Shown here piece by piece: positions 44,435 to 54,589 of a DNA stretch of 64,000 nucleotides; position 1 is the stretch's first letter, and each line of letters starts with the position of its first letter. Source of the stretch: Lysobacterales bacterium (lineage in GTDB: Bacteria; Pseudomonadota; Gammaproteobacteria; Xanthomonadales; Xanthomonadaceae); NCBI GenBank assembly GCA_017302135.1, contig JAFLDZ010000003.1:124001-188000 (forward strand), in the 5' to 3' direction. A program made the position numbers and the translations under genes. The notes under the pieces are model-generated. The model had not been told where the DNA came from. It did not search any database and was given only the letters and a program-made list of their open reading frames with translations.

Positions 44435-46045
44435 ATGGATACCGACGTTCGCAGCGAAACGCCCGCGCGTATCGCGATCTTCGATACGACACTGCGCGAC
44501 GGCGAGCAATCGCCCGGCTGCAGCATGACCGCGAAGCAGAAACTGCGATTCGCGCATGCGCTCACCGAACTGGGCGTCGACATCGTCGAAACCGGATTCC
44601 CGGCCAGCTCCGAAAGCGAACTCACCGCCTGCGCCGCGATCGTGCGCGAGGTGCGCGGCGCGACGCTCGCCACCCTCGCCCGCTGCCATGTCGGCGACAT
44701 CGAAGCCTGCGCGCGCGCGCTCGAAGGCGCGGAGCGTCCGCGCATCCATGTCTTCATCTCCACCAGCCCGCTGCATCGCGACCACAAACTCGGCCTGAGC
44801 AAGGCCGAAGTGCTGGAGCGCGCGGTGATGGGCGTGACCCTGGCAAGACGTTATGCGGAAGACGTGGAATTCTCGGCCGAAGACGCACTGCGCACCGAGC
44901 CCGAATTCCTCGCCGACATCTGCTCGGCGGCGCTGGCCGCCGGCGCGCGCACGCTGAATATTCCCGACACCGTGGGTTACACCACGCCGGGCGAGATCCG
45001 CGCGCTGTTCGAATACCTGCGCGCCAACGTGAAGAATGCCGACCAGGCGATCTTCAGCGCGCACTGCCACGACGATCTGGGTCTGGCGGTGGCGAACAGC
45101 CTCGCCGCGATCGAAGGCGGCGCGCGTCAGGTCGAATGCACGATCAACGGCGTCGGCGAACGCGCCGGCAACTGCGCGCTGGAAGAACTGGTGATGGCGC
45201 TGGAGGTGCGTCGCGCCTATTTCGACGCCGCCACCGGCATCCACACCGAGCGGCTGGTACCCACGTCGCGCCTGCTCACCCGCATCACCGGCATGAACGT
45301 GCAGCGCAACAAGGCGATCGTCGGCGCGAACGCGTTCGCGCACGAATCCGGCATCCACCAGCACGGCATGCTCAAGCATCGCGGCACCTACGAAATCCTG
45401 TTGCCCGAATCGGTCGGCTGGGCGAAATCGCAGATGATCATGGGCCGCCACAGCGGTCGCGCCGCGCTGGCCGACCGCCTGCGCGAACTCGGTTTCGCGC
45501 TGGACGAAACGCAGCTCAACCAGGTGTTCGGTCGCTTCAAGACATTGACCGAGAAGAAGCGCGAAGTCTTCGATGCCGATCTGGAAGCGCTGGCCCTGGG
45601 CATCGACGGCCGTGCGATCGGCGGCTGGCGCCTCAGCCGCCTGCACGTCAGTACCGGCATCGGCGATGGCATCCTGCCGACCGCGAGCGTCGAGCTGTGT
45701 TCGCCCGACGGCGAACGCGTGACCGAAGCGGCGACCGGCGACGGCCCGGTGCATGCGCTGTTCGCGGCGCTGGCGCGCGGCACCCGGACCCATCTGGACA
45801 TCGAGAGCTATCAGGTCTCCAGCGTCACCACCGGCGAGGACGCGCAGGGCCAGGCCAGTCTCACCGCACGCGTGCGCAGCGACGAGGGCGTGGCCGAAGA
45901 AGTCACCGGCTCGGCCACCAGCACCGACATCCTCGAAGCCAGCGCGCTGGCGTGGCTGGATATCGTCAACCGCGTGCAGCGCCGCCGCGTGCCCGAAGCC
46001 ATCGCGGACGCAGCGCCTGTCGAAGCATTGACCGCGATCGGCTGA
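44435..46045 (+). CDS. leuA: 2-isopropylmalate synthase
   Basis: It condenses acetyl-CoA with 2-oxoisovalerate, the first committed step to leucine. The 536-residue enzyme shows [17 protein letters not shown] at the N-terminus, [16 protein letters not shown], the metal-binding [19 protein letters not shown] and [20 protein letters not shown]-terminal leucine-binding domain ([16 protein letters not shown] ...) suggests feedback inhibition. Its position 27 bases after ilvA keeps leucine synthesis under the same attenuator. Confidence 0.97.
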   Translation: MDTDVRSETPARIAIFDTTLRDGEQSPGCSMTAKQKLRFAHALTELGVDIVETGFPASSESELTACAAIVREVRGATLATLARCHVGDIEACARALEGAERPRIHVFISTSPLHRDHKLGLSKAEVLERAVMGVTLARRYAEDVEFSAEDALRTEPEFLADICSAALAAGARTLNIPDTVGYTTPGEIRALFEYLRANVKNADQAIFSAHCHDDLGLAVANSLAAIEGGARQVECTINGVGERAGNCALEELVMALEVRRAYFDAATGIHTERLVPTSRLLTRITGMNVQRNKAIVGANAFAHESGIHQHGMLKHRGTYEILLPESVGWAKSQMIMGRHSGRAALADRLRELGFALDETQLNQVFGRFKTLTEKKREVFDADLEALALGIDGRAIGGWRLSRLHVSTGIGDGILPTASVELCSPDGERVTEAATGDGPVHALFAALARGTRTHLDIESYQVSSVTTGEDAQGQASLTARVRSDEGVAEEVTGSATSTDILEASALAWLDIVNRVQRRRVPEAIADAAPVEALTAIG

Positions 46046-46067
46046 CCGCGTCGACCCGAATCCCCAT

Positions 46068-46118
46068 GTTCCATTGCAGAAATCGTTCCATCGCAGAAAT
46101 CATCCCATCGCAGACATC
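46068..46118 (+). repeat. Three 17-base tandem repeats before leuC
   Basis: Copies at 46068-46084, 46085-46101 and 46102-46118 read gttccattgcagaaatc, gttccatcgcagaaatc and atcccatcgcagacatc. They are direct, head to tail, in the leuA-leuC gap, six bases before the leuC ATG, and are not palindromic. Confidence 0.85.
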
Positions 46119-46123
46119 CACGC

Positions 46124-47557
46124 ATGACCTCCCAACCCCCCATGTCCAAGCCGAAAACCCTGTTCGAGAAACTGTGGGACGCGCACGTCGTCGTGCCCGA
46201 AACCGCCGATGCGCCCGCCGTGCTCTACATCGATCTGCACCTCATCCATGAAGTGACCTCGCCGCAGGCCTTCGCCGAACTCGATGCGCGCGGCCTGCCG
46301 GTGCGCCGGCCCGGGCGCACCAAGGGCACGCTGGATCACTCCACGCCGACCACGCCGCCGAATGCCGCTGGCGAACTCGAATACTTCACCGCCGACGGCG
46401 AAAAGCAGGTGCGCACGCTGCGCGAGAACAGCGCGCGGTTCGGCGTGGAGCTGTTCGATTTCGGCAGCGACCATCGCGGCATCGTGCATGTGATCGGCCC
46501 GGAACTCGGCCTGACCCAGCCGGGCATGACCATCGTCTGCGGCGACAGCCACACCGCGACCCACGGGGCGTTCGGCGCACTGGCCTTCGGCATCGGCACC
46601 AGCGAAGTCGGTCACGTGCTGGCCACGCAGTGCCTGCTGCAGCGCAAGCCGAAGACGCTGGCGATCGAAGTCGAAGGCACGCTCGGCATCGGCGTGACCG
46701 CGAAGGATCTGATCCTGCATGTGATCGGCGCGATCGGCGTCGATGGCGGCACCGGCCACGTCATCGAATATCGCGGCAGCGCGATCCGTTCGCTGTCGAT
46801 GGAAGAACGCATGACCGTCTGCAACATGTCGATCGAAGCCGGCGCCCGCGCCGGGCTGATCGCGCCGGACGACATCACGTTCGCGTATCTCGCCAACACG
46901 CCGCGCGCGCCGCAGGGAGAGCAGTTCGAGCAGGCGGTCGCGCACTGGCGCACGCTGCGCAGCGACGACGGCGCGCAGTTCGACCGGGTGGTGAAGTTCG
47001 ATGCGCGTGCGATCGCGCCGACGGTCACCTGGGGCACCCATCCCGGCCAGGTCGCCGCCATCGACGCCAAGCTGCCGGTCGCGAACGACGCCGACACCCA
47101 GCGCGCGCTCGATTACATGAAATTCCCCGGCGGCCAATCGCTGGCCGGGCAGCCGGTGGACGTGGTGTTCGTCGGCAGTTGCACCAATGGTCGCTTGAGC
47201 GATCTGCGTCAGGTCGCGGACATCCTCCGGGATCACAAAGTGCACGCACGCGTTCGCATGCTCGTGGTGCCGGGATCGGTGCAGGTGCAGCGCGCGGCGG
47301 AAGCAGAAGGCATCGACCGCATCGTCCGTGCCGCCGGCGCCGAATGGCGCGAACCCGGCTGTTCGATGTGCATCGCGATGAACGGCGATCTGGTCGCGCC
47401 CGGCCAGTTGGCGGTGTCCACCAGCAACCGCAACTTCGAAGGCCGCCAGGGCCGCGATGCGCGCACCGTGCTGGCGTCGCCGTACACCGCCGCCGCCTGC
47501 GCGGTCGCCGGACATGTCGTCGATCCGCGCACGTATCTGCAGGAGGACGCGGCATGA
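46124..47557 (+). CDS. leuC: 3-isopropylmalate dehydratase, large subunit
   Basis: This aconitase-family subunit isomerises 2- to 3-isopropylmalate. The 477 residues start at 46124 or at a second ATG at 46142 ([15 protein letters not shown]). Motifs include VIYIDLH-like [37 protein letters not shown], and the [4Fe-4S] cysteines in [13 protein letters not shown] and [10 protein letters not shown]. No strong Shine-Dalgarno is visible; the tandem repeats sit exactly where one would be. It overlaps leuD in an ATGA. Confidence 0.96.
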   Translation: MTSQPPMSKPKTLFEKLWDAHVVVPETADAPAVLYIDLHLIHEVTSPQAFAELDARGLPVRRPGRTKGTLDHSTPTTPPNAAGELEYFTADGEKQVRTLRENSARFGVELFDFGSDHRGIVHVIGPELGLTQPGMTIVCGDSHTATHGAFGALAFGIGTSEVGHVLATQCLLQRKPKTLAIEVEGTLGIGVTAKDLILHVIGAIGVDGGTGHVIEYRGSAIRSLSMEERMTVCNMSIEAGARAGLIAPDDITFAYLANTPRAPQGEQFEQAVAHWRTLRSDDGAQFDRVVKFDARAIAPTVTWGTHPGQVAAIDAKLPVANDADTQRALDYMKFPGGQSLAGQPVDVVFVGSCTNGRLSDLRQVADILRDHKVHARVRMLVVPGSVQVQRAAEAEGIDRIVRAAGAEWREPGCSMCIAMNGDLVAPGQLAVSTSNRNFEGRQGRDARTVLASPYTAAACAVAGHVVDPRTYLQEDAA

Positions 47558-48141
47558 GCGCGCAGCCCTTGACCCATGTCCGTGCACGCACCGCGTGTCT
47601 GCCCGACAGCAATATCGATACCGACCGGATCATTCCGGCGCGCTTCCTGACCACCACCTCGCGCGAGGGCCTGGGCAGGTTCGCGTTCAACGATTGGCGC
47701 TATCGCGACGACGGCAGCCCCGATCCGGCGTTCGCCTTGAACGCAGCCGACGCGCAGGGCGCACAGATCCTGGTCGCCGGCCGCAATTTCGGCTGCGGTT
47801 CCTCGCGCGAACACGCGCCTTGGGCGCTGCTGGATTTCGGCCTGCGCGCGGTGATCAGCGCCGAGATCGCCGATATCTTCCGCAGCAATGCGCTGAAGAA
47901 CGGTCTGCTGCCGATCGTGCTCGATGCCGCCGTGGCCGACGAACTGCTGGCGAATCCGGGCATCGAACTCGACATCAATGTCGCATCCAACACGGTGACG
48001 CTGCCCGACGGTCGCCGCTTCGTGTTCCCGATCGACGGCTTCGCGCGCACCTGCCTGCTCGAAGGCGTCGACCAGTTGGGGTATCTGCTGAAACACACTT
48101 CTTCCATCCAGGCTTTCGAGGACTCGCACCATGCGCGCTGA
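47554..48141 (+). CDS. leuD: 3-isopropylmalate dehydratase, small subunit
   Basis: The 195-residue swivel subunit pairs with LeuC. It shows [40 protein letters not shown] and [15 protein letters not shown], all standard. The ATG overlaps the leuC stop after caggaggac, a strong ribosome binding site. Its 3' end overlaps leuB by 11 bases. Confidence 0.96.
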   Translation: MSAQPLTHVRARTACLPDSNIDTDRIIPARFLTTTSREGLGRFAFNDWRYRDDGSPDPAFALNAADAQGAQILVAGRNFGCGSSREHAPWALLDFGLRAVISAEIADIFRSNALKNGLLPIVLDAAVADELLANPGIELDINVASNTVTLPDGRRFVFPIDGFARTCLLEGVDQLGYLLKHTSSIQAFEDSHHAR

Positions 48142-49249
48142 CATCGTCGTACTGCCGGGCGACGGCATCGGCCCCGAGGTGACCGCCGCTGCGGTCGCCG
48201 TGCTGGAGGCCGCCGGCCGCCGCTATGGCCACAGCTTCCAATTCCAGACGCGCCTGATCGGCGGCGCCGCGATCGACGCCGAAGGCAGTGCGCTGTCGGA
48301 CGCGACTCTGGACGCCTGCCGCAAGGCCGATGCGATCCTGCTCGGCGCGGTCGGCGGTCCGAAGTGGTCCGACGGCGAGATCCGCCCGGAACAGGGCCTG
48401 TTGAGGCTGCGCAAGGCGCTTGGGCTGTACGCGAACCTGCGCCCGGTGAAGACCCATCCCGTGGCGCTGACCGCATCGCCGATCAAGTCGCATCTGCTGA
48501 CCGGCGTCGACATGATCGTGGTCCGCGAACTCACCGGCGGCGTGTACTTCGGCCAGCGCACGCGCACCGAGACCGCCGCGACCGACCTGTGCGAATACTC
48601 CGTCGCCGAAGTGGAGCGCGTGGTCCGCCGCGCCTGCGCGCTGGCGCGCGGCCGGCGCAAGTACGTGGTGTCGGTCGACAAGGCCAACGTGCTGGAAACC
48701 TCACGACTGTGGCGTCAGGTCGCGACCCGGGTCGCGCGCGAGGAATTCCCCGATGTGCGCCTGGAACACCAATTGGTCGACAGCATGGCGATGCATCTGA
48801 TCTCGCATCCGCGCGAATACGATGTGATCGTCACCGAGAACATGTTCGGCGACATCCTCACCGACGAAGCGTCGATGCTGGCCGGCTCGATGGGCCTGCT
48901 GCCGTCCGCATCGCTCGGCGAAGGGCGTGGAGGACCCGATGCGTCGACAACGTCGACGCGTCAAATCGGTCTTTATGAACCGATCCACGGCTCGGCGCCG
49001 GACATCGCCGGACGCGGCATCGCCAACCCCTGCGGCGCGATCCTCAGCGCGGCGATGCTGCTGCGGCATTCGCTGGGCCTGGAGGCCGAAGCGCGCTGCA
49101 TCGAGGCTGCGGTCGCCGAAGCGATCGATCACGGCGCACTGACCGCCGATCTGGCCCCGTCGGGGACCGCGATCGGTACCGAAGCCATGACCCGGGCGGT
49201 GCTGGCGCGGCTGGAGATCGATTGCATCGCAGTCGAACTGCGCGATTGA
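48131..49249 (+). CDS. leuB: 3-isopropylmalate dehydrogenase
   Basis: It oxidises and decarboxylates 3-isopropylmalate with NAD+ to the 2-oxoacid of leucine. The 372-residue product shows [31 protein letters not shown], the active-site [15 protein letters not shown], and [20 protein letters not shown], with the NAD-specific [14 protein letters not shown]. Its start lies in the end of leuD. It is the last gene of the ilv-leu run; 380 bases separate it from thrA. Confidence 0.97.
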   Translation: MRADIVVLPGDGIGPEVTAAAVAVLEAAGRRYGHSFQFQTRLIGGAAIDAEGSALSDATLDACRKADAILLGAVGGPKWSDGEIRPEQGLLRLRKALGLYANLRPVKTHPVALTASPIKSHLLTGVDMIVVRELTGGVYFGQRTRTETAATDLCEYSVAEVERVVRRACALARGRRKYVVSVDKANVLETSRLWRQVATRVAREEFPDVRLEHQLVDSMAMHLISHPREYDVIVTENMFGDILTDEASMLAGSMGLLPSASLGEGRGGPDASTTSTRQIGLYEPIHGSAPDIAGRGIANPCGAILSAAMLLRHSLGLEAEARCIEAAVAEAIDHGALTADLAPSGTAIGTEAMTRAVLARLEIDCIAVELRD

Positions 49250-49365
49250 ACCGGGCCTGGAGTCCGGTCCGGAGAGGGGTTTCAAGGCCGGTTTCGAGGC
49301 CGGTCCGGAACTTCCCCGGATTTGACGCCCCGCTACCGGATCGTTTAAACCTGTCCTGTACCGTT

Positions 49366-49560
49366 TCACGATGCCGCCGCCACCGATTCCGCCGCCCGCG
49401 CAAGCCGCTGGCGCGATCCGTTGGGAGCGGTGCTCACCGGGAGGATCATCGCGCCGATCCACGCTGCGCCGATCGACACGATGAGCACGACCGTCACCCG
49501 CTTCCGAGTGGTGCGGGCTGCAACGGCGAAACGGTATAACCCTTCTCCTACACCCCGCAT
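49366..49560 (-). CDS. Possible small single-helix membrane protein, antisense to thrA leader
   Basis: A 64-residue frame from the ATG at 49560 contains a basic patch (TTRKR) followed by a good membrane helix VTVVLIVSIGAAWIGAMILP and an Ala/Arg-rich tail. No strong ribosome binding site precedes it and GC-rich DNA readily yields such frames, so it may be fortuitous. Confidence 0.3.
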   Translation of the reverse strand: MRGVGEGLYRFAVAARTTRKRVTVVLIVSIGAAWIGAMILPVSTAPNGSRQRLARAAESVAAAS

Positions 49561-49567
49561 CCGGCCA

Positions 49568-49595
49568 GTGTTGCGGGACCCGCCTCCCGCAGCAC
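49568..49595 (+). promoter_or_regulatory. Hairpin in the thrA 5' region
   Basis: gtgttgcggga / tcccgcagcac forms an 11-base stem with a 6-base loop. It lacks a following T run and may be the end of an untranslated leader or a weak attenuator. Confidence 0.4.
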
Positions 49596-49629
49596 TCGAC
49601 GACACGGGGCCCTTTAATTGGAGTTCCGC

Positions 49630-52191
49630 ATGGATTCTTTACACATGGATTCGTTCCGCCCCCACCCGGCTTCGGCCCGCCACGAACATCGCAAAGTCAT
49701 GGACGACAACACCCGCATGGCCTATCAAGCCCATAAATTCGGCGGCAGCAGCGTCGCCAACGCCGAGCGTTACCTCCATGTCGCAGCACTGCTGCAGAGT
49801 GCGCCGGCGCCTCGCGTGGTCGTGGTCTCGGCGATGCAGGGCGTCACCGACGCGCTGACCGCACTGGCCGCCGCCCCTGCCAACGGCGAGGACTGGCAGC
49901 AGGCCTGGTCGCAACTGCGCGACCGCCACTTCGCCGAAGCGCAGCGGCTCGACCCGGAGGACGCCCACGCCCTGCACGCATGGCTGGATGCCGAATTCAC
50001 CGCGTTTTCGGCACAGCTCACCCGCATCGGCGAAGCCGGCGAACTCACCGATCAGGATGTCGCCGCAGTCCAGGGACTGGGTGAAGTCTGGTCCTCGCGA
50101 CTGTTGCAGGCCGCGCTCGGCGACGAAGCCGCAGGCTGGACGCGGCTGGACGCACGCGACGTGCTGGTCGTGCATCCGGGCGAGCTGGGCGTTGCGGTCG
50201 ACTGGCCGCGCACGCACGAACGCCTCGCGGCGTGGCGGGCGCATCACCCGCAGCGGGACGTCGTCGTCACCGGCTTCGTGGCACGCGATACCGAGAACCG
50301 TCCGGCAACGCTCGGCCGCAACGGCAGCGACTATTCCGGCGCGATCTTCGCGGTGCTGTTCGAGGCGGAGGAACTGACGATCTGGACCGATGTCGATGGC
50401 GTCCTCAGCGCCGATCCGCGGCTGGTGCCGGACGCGGTCTGCCTGCCCTCGATGTCCTACGCCGAAGCCTGCGAACTCGCCTATTTCGGCGCGAAAGTGC
50501 TGCATCCGCAGACGATGGCGCCGGCGATGCAGGCCAAGCTGCCGATCCTGATCCGCAACTCGCGGAATCCCTCCGCAGCCGGCACCCGCATCGCCGAAGA
50601 CAACCTGCCGTCGAGTGCCGACTCGCCGGTCAAAGGTCTGAGTCTGGTCCGCGACATGGCGGTACTCGAACTGAGCGGCGCCGGCCTGATCGGTGTGCCG
50701 GGTACCGCCGAACGCATGTTCGCCGCGCTGCGCGACGCCGGCGTCTCCGTGACCATGATTTCGCAGGGGTCGAGCGAACATTCCATCTGTTGCCTCGTGC
50801 CCGCTTCGCAGGTCGACCGCGGTCGCGATGCGGTGCGCGCCGCATTCGCCGAAGCCATCGCCGACCGCCAGGTCGAAGGCGTCAACGCGACCACCGGAAT
50901 CGCCGTACTCGCAGTGGTCGGCGACGGCATGGTCGGCATGCATGGCGTCTCCGCGCGTCTGTTCAACGGCCTCGCCCGTGCCCGCGTCAATATCCGCGCG
51001 ATCGCGCAGGGCGCGAGCGAGCGCAACATCTCGGTCGCGATCGCCGATGCCGATGCCGTCCGTGGCCTGCGCGCCGCGCACAGCGCATTCTGGCTGTCGC
51101 CGGCGACGCTATCGGTCGGATTGATCGGCCCAGGCAATGTCGGCCGCGCCCTGCTCGCGCAGCTTGCCGGTGCGCTGCCGCGCTTCGCCGACGAAACGCA
51201 GATCGAACATCGCCTCGATCTGCGCCTGCGCGCGATCGCAAGCAGCAGGAAAATGCGCTTCGCCGAAACCCATCTCGATCCTGCGGGCGCGGTCGATGCG
51301 CTCGCAGCCGACAGCGCCGAAGCGCTCGATCTCGACCGTTTCGCCGCGCATATCCGCGCCGAGCATCTCCCCCATGCGCTGATCGTCGATTGCAGCGGCA
51401 GCGATGCGGTCGCCGCGCGCTATTCCGAATGGCTGGCGATGGGCATCCATGTGGTGACCCCGAGCAAACACGCCGGCAGCGGCGACTGGGCGCGCTATCG
51501 CGCGATCCGCGACGCGGAAAAACACGGCGGCCTGTTCCGTTACGAAGCCACCGTGGGCGCCGGCCTGCCGGTGATCCAGACCCTGCGCTCGCTGCTCGAC
51601 ACCGGCGATGCGCTCACCGGCATCGAAGGCGTGCTCTCCGGCACGCTGGCATGGCTGTTCAATCGCTACGACGGCAGCGCGCCGTTTTCGGCGCTGGTCG
51701 CCGAAGCGCGCGCGCTCGGCTATACCGAGCCCGATCCCCGCGACGATCTCAGCGGCGCCGATGTCGCACGCAAACTGGTGATCCTCGCCCGGGAAGCGGG
51801 GGCTGAACTGTCGTTGGCCGATGTCGAGATCGAAAGCCTGGTGCCTTCGCAACTCCAGGGCGTGACGCGCGACGAATTCCTCGCACGCCTGCAGGAGCTC
51901 GACGCACCGATGGAGGCGCGTCTGGACGCAGCGCGCGCGCAGGGCCGCAGTCTGCGCTATCTCGCGCAGCTCGATGCCGACGGGCGCGCGCGCGTTGGCC
52001 TGTCCATGCCCGAACCCGGGCACGCCAGCCTGTCCAGCCGCCTCACCGACAATCTGATCCAGTTCCGCACCCGACGCTATGCGCACAACCCGCTGGTCGT
52101 GCAGGGTCCGGGGGCGGGCGCGGACGTGACCGCCGCCGGGGTATTCGGCGATATCCTCGCGATTTCGCGCACGCTCGGAGCGCGCGCATGA
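49630..52191 (+). CDS. thrA: Bifunctional aspartokinase / homoserine dehydrogenase I
   Basis: It catalyses the first and third steps from aspartate towards threonine. The 853-residue protein has an aspartokinase part ([51 protein letters not shown]), two central ACT-like repeats ([36 protein letters not shown]), and a homoserine dehydrogenase part ([48 protein letters not shown]). I start at the ATG at 49630, after ggag; an ATG at 49699 ([16 protein letters not shown]) is the alternative. ATGA overlap joins it to thrB. Threonine feedback is expected through the ACT repeats. Confidence 0.96.
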   Translation: MDSLHMDSFRPHPASARHEHRKVMDDNTRMAYQAHKFGGSSVANAERYLHVAALLQSAPAPRVVVVSAMQGVTDALTALAAAPANGEDWQQAWSQLRDRHFAEAQRLDPEDAHALHAWLDAEFTAFSAQLTRIGEAGELTDQDVAAVQGLGEVWSSRLLQAALGDEAAGWTRLDARDVLVVHPGELGVAVDWPRTHERLAAWRAHHPQRDVVVTGFVARDTENRPATLGRNGSDYSGAIFAVLFEAEELTIWTDVDGVLSADPRLVPDAVCLPSMSYAEACELAYFGAKVLHPQTMAPAMQAKLPILIRNSRNPSAAGTRIAEDNLPSSADSPVKGLSLVRDMAVLELSGAGLIGVPGTAERMFAALRDAGVSVTMISQGSSEHSICCLVPASQVDRGRDAVRAAFAEAIADRQVEGVNATTGIAVLAVVGDGMVGMHGVSARLFNGLARARVNIRAIAQGASERNISVAIADADAVRGLRAAHSAFWLSPATLSVGLIGPGNVGRALLAQLAGALPRFADETQIEHRLDLRLRAIASSRKMRFAETHLDPAGAVDALAADSAEALDLDRFAAHIRAEHLPHALIVDCSGSDAVAARYSEWLAMGIHVVTPSKHAGSGDWARYRAIRDAEKHGGLFRYEATVGAGLPVIQTLRSLLDTGDALTGIEGVLSGTLAWLFNRYDGSAPFSALVAEARALGYTEPDPRDDLSGADVARKLVILAREAGAELSLADVEIESLVPSQLQGVTRDEFLARLQELDAPMEARLDAARAQGRSLRYLAQLDADGRARVGLSMPEPGHASLSSRLTDNLIQFRTRRYAHNPLVVQGPGAGADVTAAGVFGDILAISRTLGARA

Positions 52192-53150
52192 GCGCATCCC
52201 CGACGGATGCCGAGCCGAAGCGATACGAAGCACGGGCGTTCGCACCCGCGAGCATCGGCAATATCGGCGTCGGCTTCGACCTGCTCGGGCACGCGATCGA
52301 AGGGCCGCGCGATGTCGCGATCGTCCGCCGCATCGCCGCCCCGGAAGTACGCATCGCGGCAATCCGCGGCGATGTCGCTGGCGTCGATGCGCTGCCGCTG
52401 GAAGCCGAACGCAACACCGCCGGTCGCGCGCTGATCGCGCTGCGCGAATCGCTGGGGCTCGACCATGGTTTCGAAGTCGAACTGGAGAAAGGTATTCCGC
52501 TGGGATCCGGACTCGGCGGCTCGGCGGCATCCTGCGTCGCCGCACTGATCGCCGCGAATGCGGTGCTCGACGCACCGCTGTCGCGCGACGCGCTGTATCC
52601 GTTCGCACTGCAGGGCGAAGCGGTCGCCAGCGGCAGTCTGCACGGCGACAACGTCGCGCCGATGCTGCTCGGCGGCGTGGTGCTGGCGACGCAGGACCGG
52701 ATGATTCCGCTGCAGGTGCCCACCTGGCTGTATTGCGTGGTCGTGCATCCCGATCAGGTGCTGGAAACCCGCCGCGCGCGCGCTGCGCTGTCCGAACCTT
52801 ATCCGCTGTCGCAATTCGTCGAACAGAGCACCCATCTCGCGCTGTTCCTCACCGGGCTGCAGCGCGGCGACATCGCATTGATCCGCGAGGGCCTGCACGA
52901 CGTCCTGGTCGAACCACGTCGCGCATCGCTCATTCCCGGCTTCGTCGAAGTCAAAGCGGCCGCACTGGCCAACGACGCGCTCGGCGCCAGCATTTCCGGC
53001 GCCGGCCCCAGCGTATTCGCGTGGTTCGCATCGAAAGAAAACGCCGAAGCAGCCGCACCGTCGATGCGCGCCGCGTTCGTCGCCGCAGGTTACGACGCGC
53101 GCGCCTATGTCTCGCCGGTGGCGGCCCGGCGCGCCGAGGTGCTGGCATGA
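52188..53150 (+). CDS. thrB: Homoserine kinase
   Basis: This GHMP-family kinase phosphorylates homoserine. The 320-residue product has [20 protein letters not shown] at the N-terminus, the ATP loop [20 protein letters not shown] near 100, and [17 protein letters not shown] near the C-terminus, all diagnostic. Start and stop both overlap neighbours in ATGA, giving full translational coupling of thrABC. Confidence 0.96.
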   Translation: MSASPTDAEPKRYEARAFAPASIGNIGVGFDLLGHAIEGPRDVAIVRRIAAPEVRIAAIRGDVAGVDALPLEAERNTAGRALIALRESLGLDHGFEVELEKGIPLGSGLGGSAASCVAALIAANAVLDAPLSRDALYPFALQGEAVASGSLHGDNVAPMLLGGVVLATQDRMIPLQVPTWLYCVVVHPDQVLETRRARAALSEPYPLSQFVEQSTHLALFLTGLQRGDIALIREGLHDVLVEPRRASLIPGFVEVKAAALANDALGASISGAGPSVFAWFASKENAEAAAPSMRAAFVAAGYDARAYVSPVAARRAEVLA

Positions 53151-54451
53151 AGTTCGTCAGCACCCGTGGCGACACGCCGGCGACCGCCATCGACGACGCG
53201 CTGATCGCCGGGCTCGCGCCCGACGGCGGCCTGTACGTGCCGGAGCGGATTCCCGCATTCGCGAACATTCCGGCCGTCACGACGCTGGCCGATACCGCAG
53301 CCCAGGTGCTGGCGCCTTATTTCGTCGAATCGCGGCTGCGCGATGTGCTGCCCGCGCTGTGCGCGCGCGCCTACGATTTCGACGCGCCGCTGGTCGCGAT
53401 GCGCGGCGCGGGCGATTCGCTGCTGGAACTCTTCCACGGTCCGACGGCAGCGTTCAAGGATTACGCCGCGCGGTTTCTCGCCGAAGCCCTCGGCGGTTTG
53501 CGCGCCGACGACGCGCCGATCACGACGATTCTGGTCGCGACATCGGGCGACACCGGCGCAGCGGTCGCCGGGGCATTTCATCGACGTCCGGGCTTCGAAG
53601 TGGTCATCCTGTATCCCGATGGCCGGGTTTCGCCGCGACAGGCGCACGGCCTGGAATGCTGGGGCGACAACGTGCGCACGTTCCGCGTCGCCGGCAGTTT
53701 CGACGACTGCCAGCGCATGGCGAAGGCCGCGCTTTCCGATCGCGATCTGCGCGAACGCATGGCGCTGACGTCGGCCAACAGCATCAGCCTCGGCCGCCTG
53801 TTGCCGCAGGTCGCCTACTACGCGCACACCGCGCTGCGATTCCACGCGCAGCATGGCGAGGCGCCGGATTTTGAGGGACTTAACCTGATCGTGCCCACAG
53901 GCAATCTCGGCAATGCCGCTGCCGCGTTCGTCGCGAAGCGCATGGGCCTGCCGATCGGCGACATCGTGCTGGCGAGCAACGCCAACGACGTGCTGCCGCG
54001 TTATTTCACCGGCGGCGATTACGCCCCGGAAGCGACCAAAGCGACGCTCGCGAACGCGATGGACGTGGGCGCGCCGAGCAATTTCGAGCGACTGCGTTAT
54101 TGGCATGAGGACGACACCGCGCTGCGCGCGTCGCTGTCGGCGCATGCGGTCGATGACGCGACGATTCGCGCGACGATTTCCACCGCCGCAGAACGTCACG
54201 GCATCGTGCCCTGCCCGCACACCGCCTGCGGCCTGCATGTGCTGGAAACGCTGCGCGCGCACGGCGATACGCGGCCGTGGACGGTCGTCGCGACCGCGCA
54301 TCCGGCGAAGTTCGACAGCATCGTAGAGCCGCTGGTGGGACATGCGATCGAGGTGCCGCCGGCATTGGCAGTTTGTTTGTCGCGGCCGGCGTATGGGGAA
54401 ACGCTCGCGGCGGACGATGCGTTGCTGCGCGGGCGGTTGTTGAGGCTGTAG
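53147..54451 (+). CDS. thrC: Threonine synthase
   Basis: It is a PLP enzyme that converts O-phosphohomoserine to threonine. The ATG overlaps the thrB stop; the longer open frame upstream is a shadow. The 434-residue product shows [34 protein letters not shown] (PLP Lys), [34 protein letters not shown] and [19 protein letters not shown]. Its threonine can feed IlvA encoded 9 kb upstream. The last 25 codons use more A/T-ending and G-ending codons than the body of the gene. Confidence 0.97.
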   Translation: MKFVSTRGDTPATAIDDALIAGLAPDGGLYVPERIPAFANIPAVTTLADTAAQVLAPYFVESRLRDVLPALCARAYDFDAPLVAMRGAGDSLLELFHGPTAAFKDYAARFLAEALGGLRADDAPITTILVATSGDTGAAVAGAFHRRPGFEVVILYPDGRVSPRQAHGLECWGDNVRTFRVAGSFDDCQRMAKAALSDRDLRERMALTSANSISLGRLLPQVAYYAHTALRFHAQHGEAPDFEGLNLIVPTGNLGNAAAAFVAKRMGLPIGDIVLASNANDVLPRYFTGGDYAPEATKATLANAMDVGAPSNFERLRYWHEDDTALRASLSAHAVDDATIRATISTAAERHGIVPCPHTACGLHVLETLRAHGDTRPWTVVATAHPAKFDSIVEPLVGHAIEVPPALAVCLSRPAYGETLAADDALLRGRLLRL

Positions 54452-54552
54452 GTTGCCTGACCTGTTTCGATCTGCGGCGCTGCGCGATGCAACCCCGGTT
54501 TTTCACTGGAGAAGTCGCGCGAATCGCGAAACCAGCCCGAAGTGCGGACGAC

Positions 54553-54581
54553 GCATCGCGCGAGTCAAGCTCGCGCGATGC
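54553..54581. terminator. Strong hairpin between convergent thrC and propeller gene
   Basis: gcatcgcgcgag-tcaag-ctcgcgcgatgc is a perfect 12-base stem with a 5-base loop between two convergent stops. No T tract follows on either side, so it is either a terminator without U-run or an end-stabilising structure. Confidence 0.55.
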
Positions 54582-54589
54582 CAAGCGGC

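Larger units (their letters stand above)
49250..49629. other. Gap between leuB and thrA
   Basis: The gap begins with GC-rich, repetitive sequence (several ccggtc/gccggt units at 49250-49320) and ends with an 11-base stem (49568-49578 / 49585-49595, one G-U) 34 bases before the thrA start. It should contain a thrA promoter. An antisense small ORF with a membrane helix covers the middle. No classical Thr/Ile-rich leader peptide with its own stop is present. Confidence 0.5.

Noticed and set aside
46068..46118. CRISPR-like array
   Set aside because: The units are head to tail with no spacers, and no cas gene is present anywhere in the window.
49421..49858. Thr-containing frame (MSTTVTRF...) as a thr leader peptide
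   Set aside because: It has three Thr codons near its start but no stop before thrA and no terminator in the right place.
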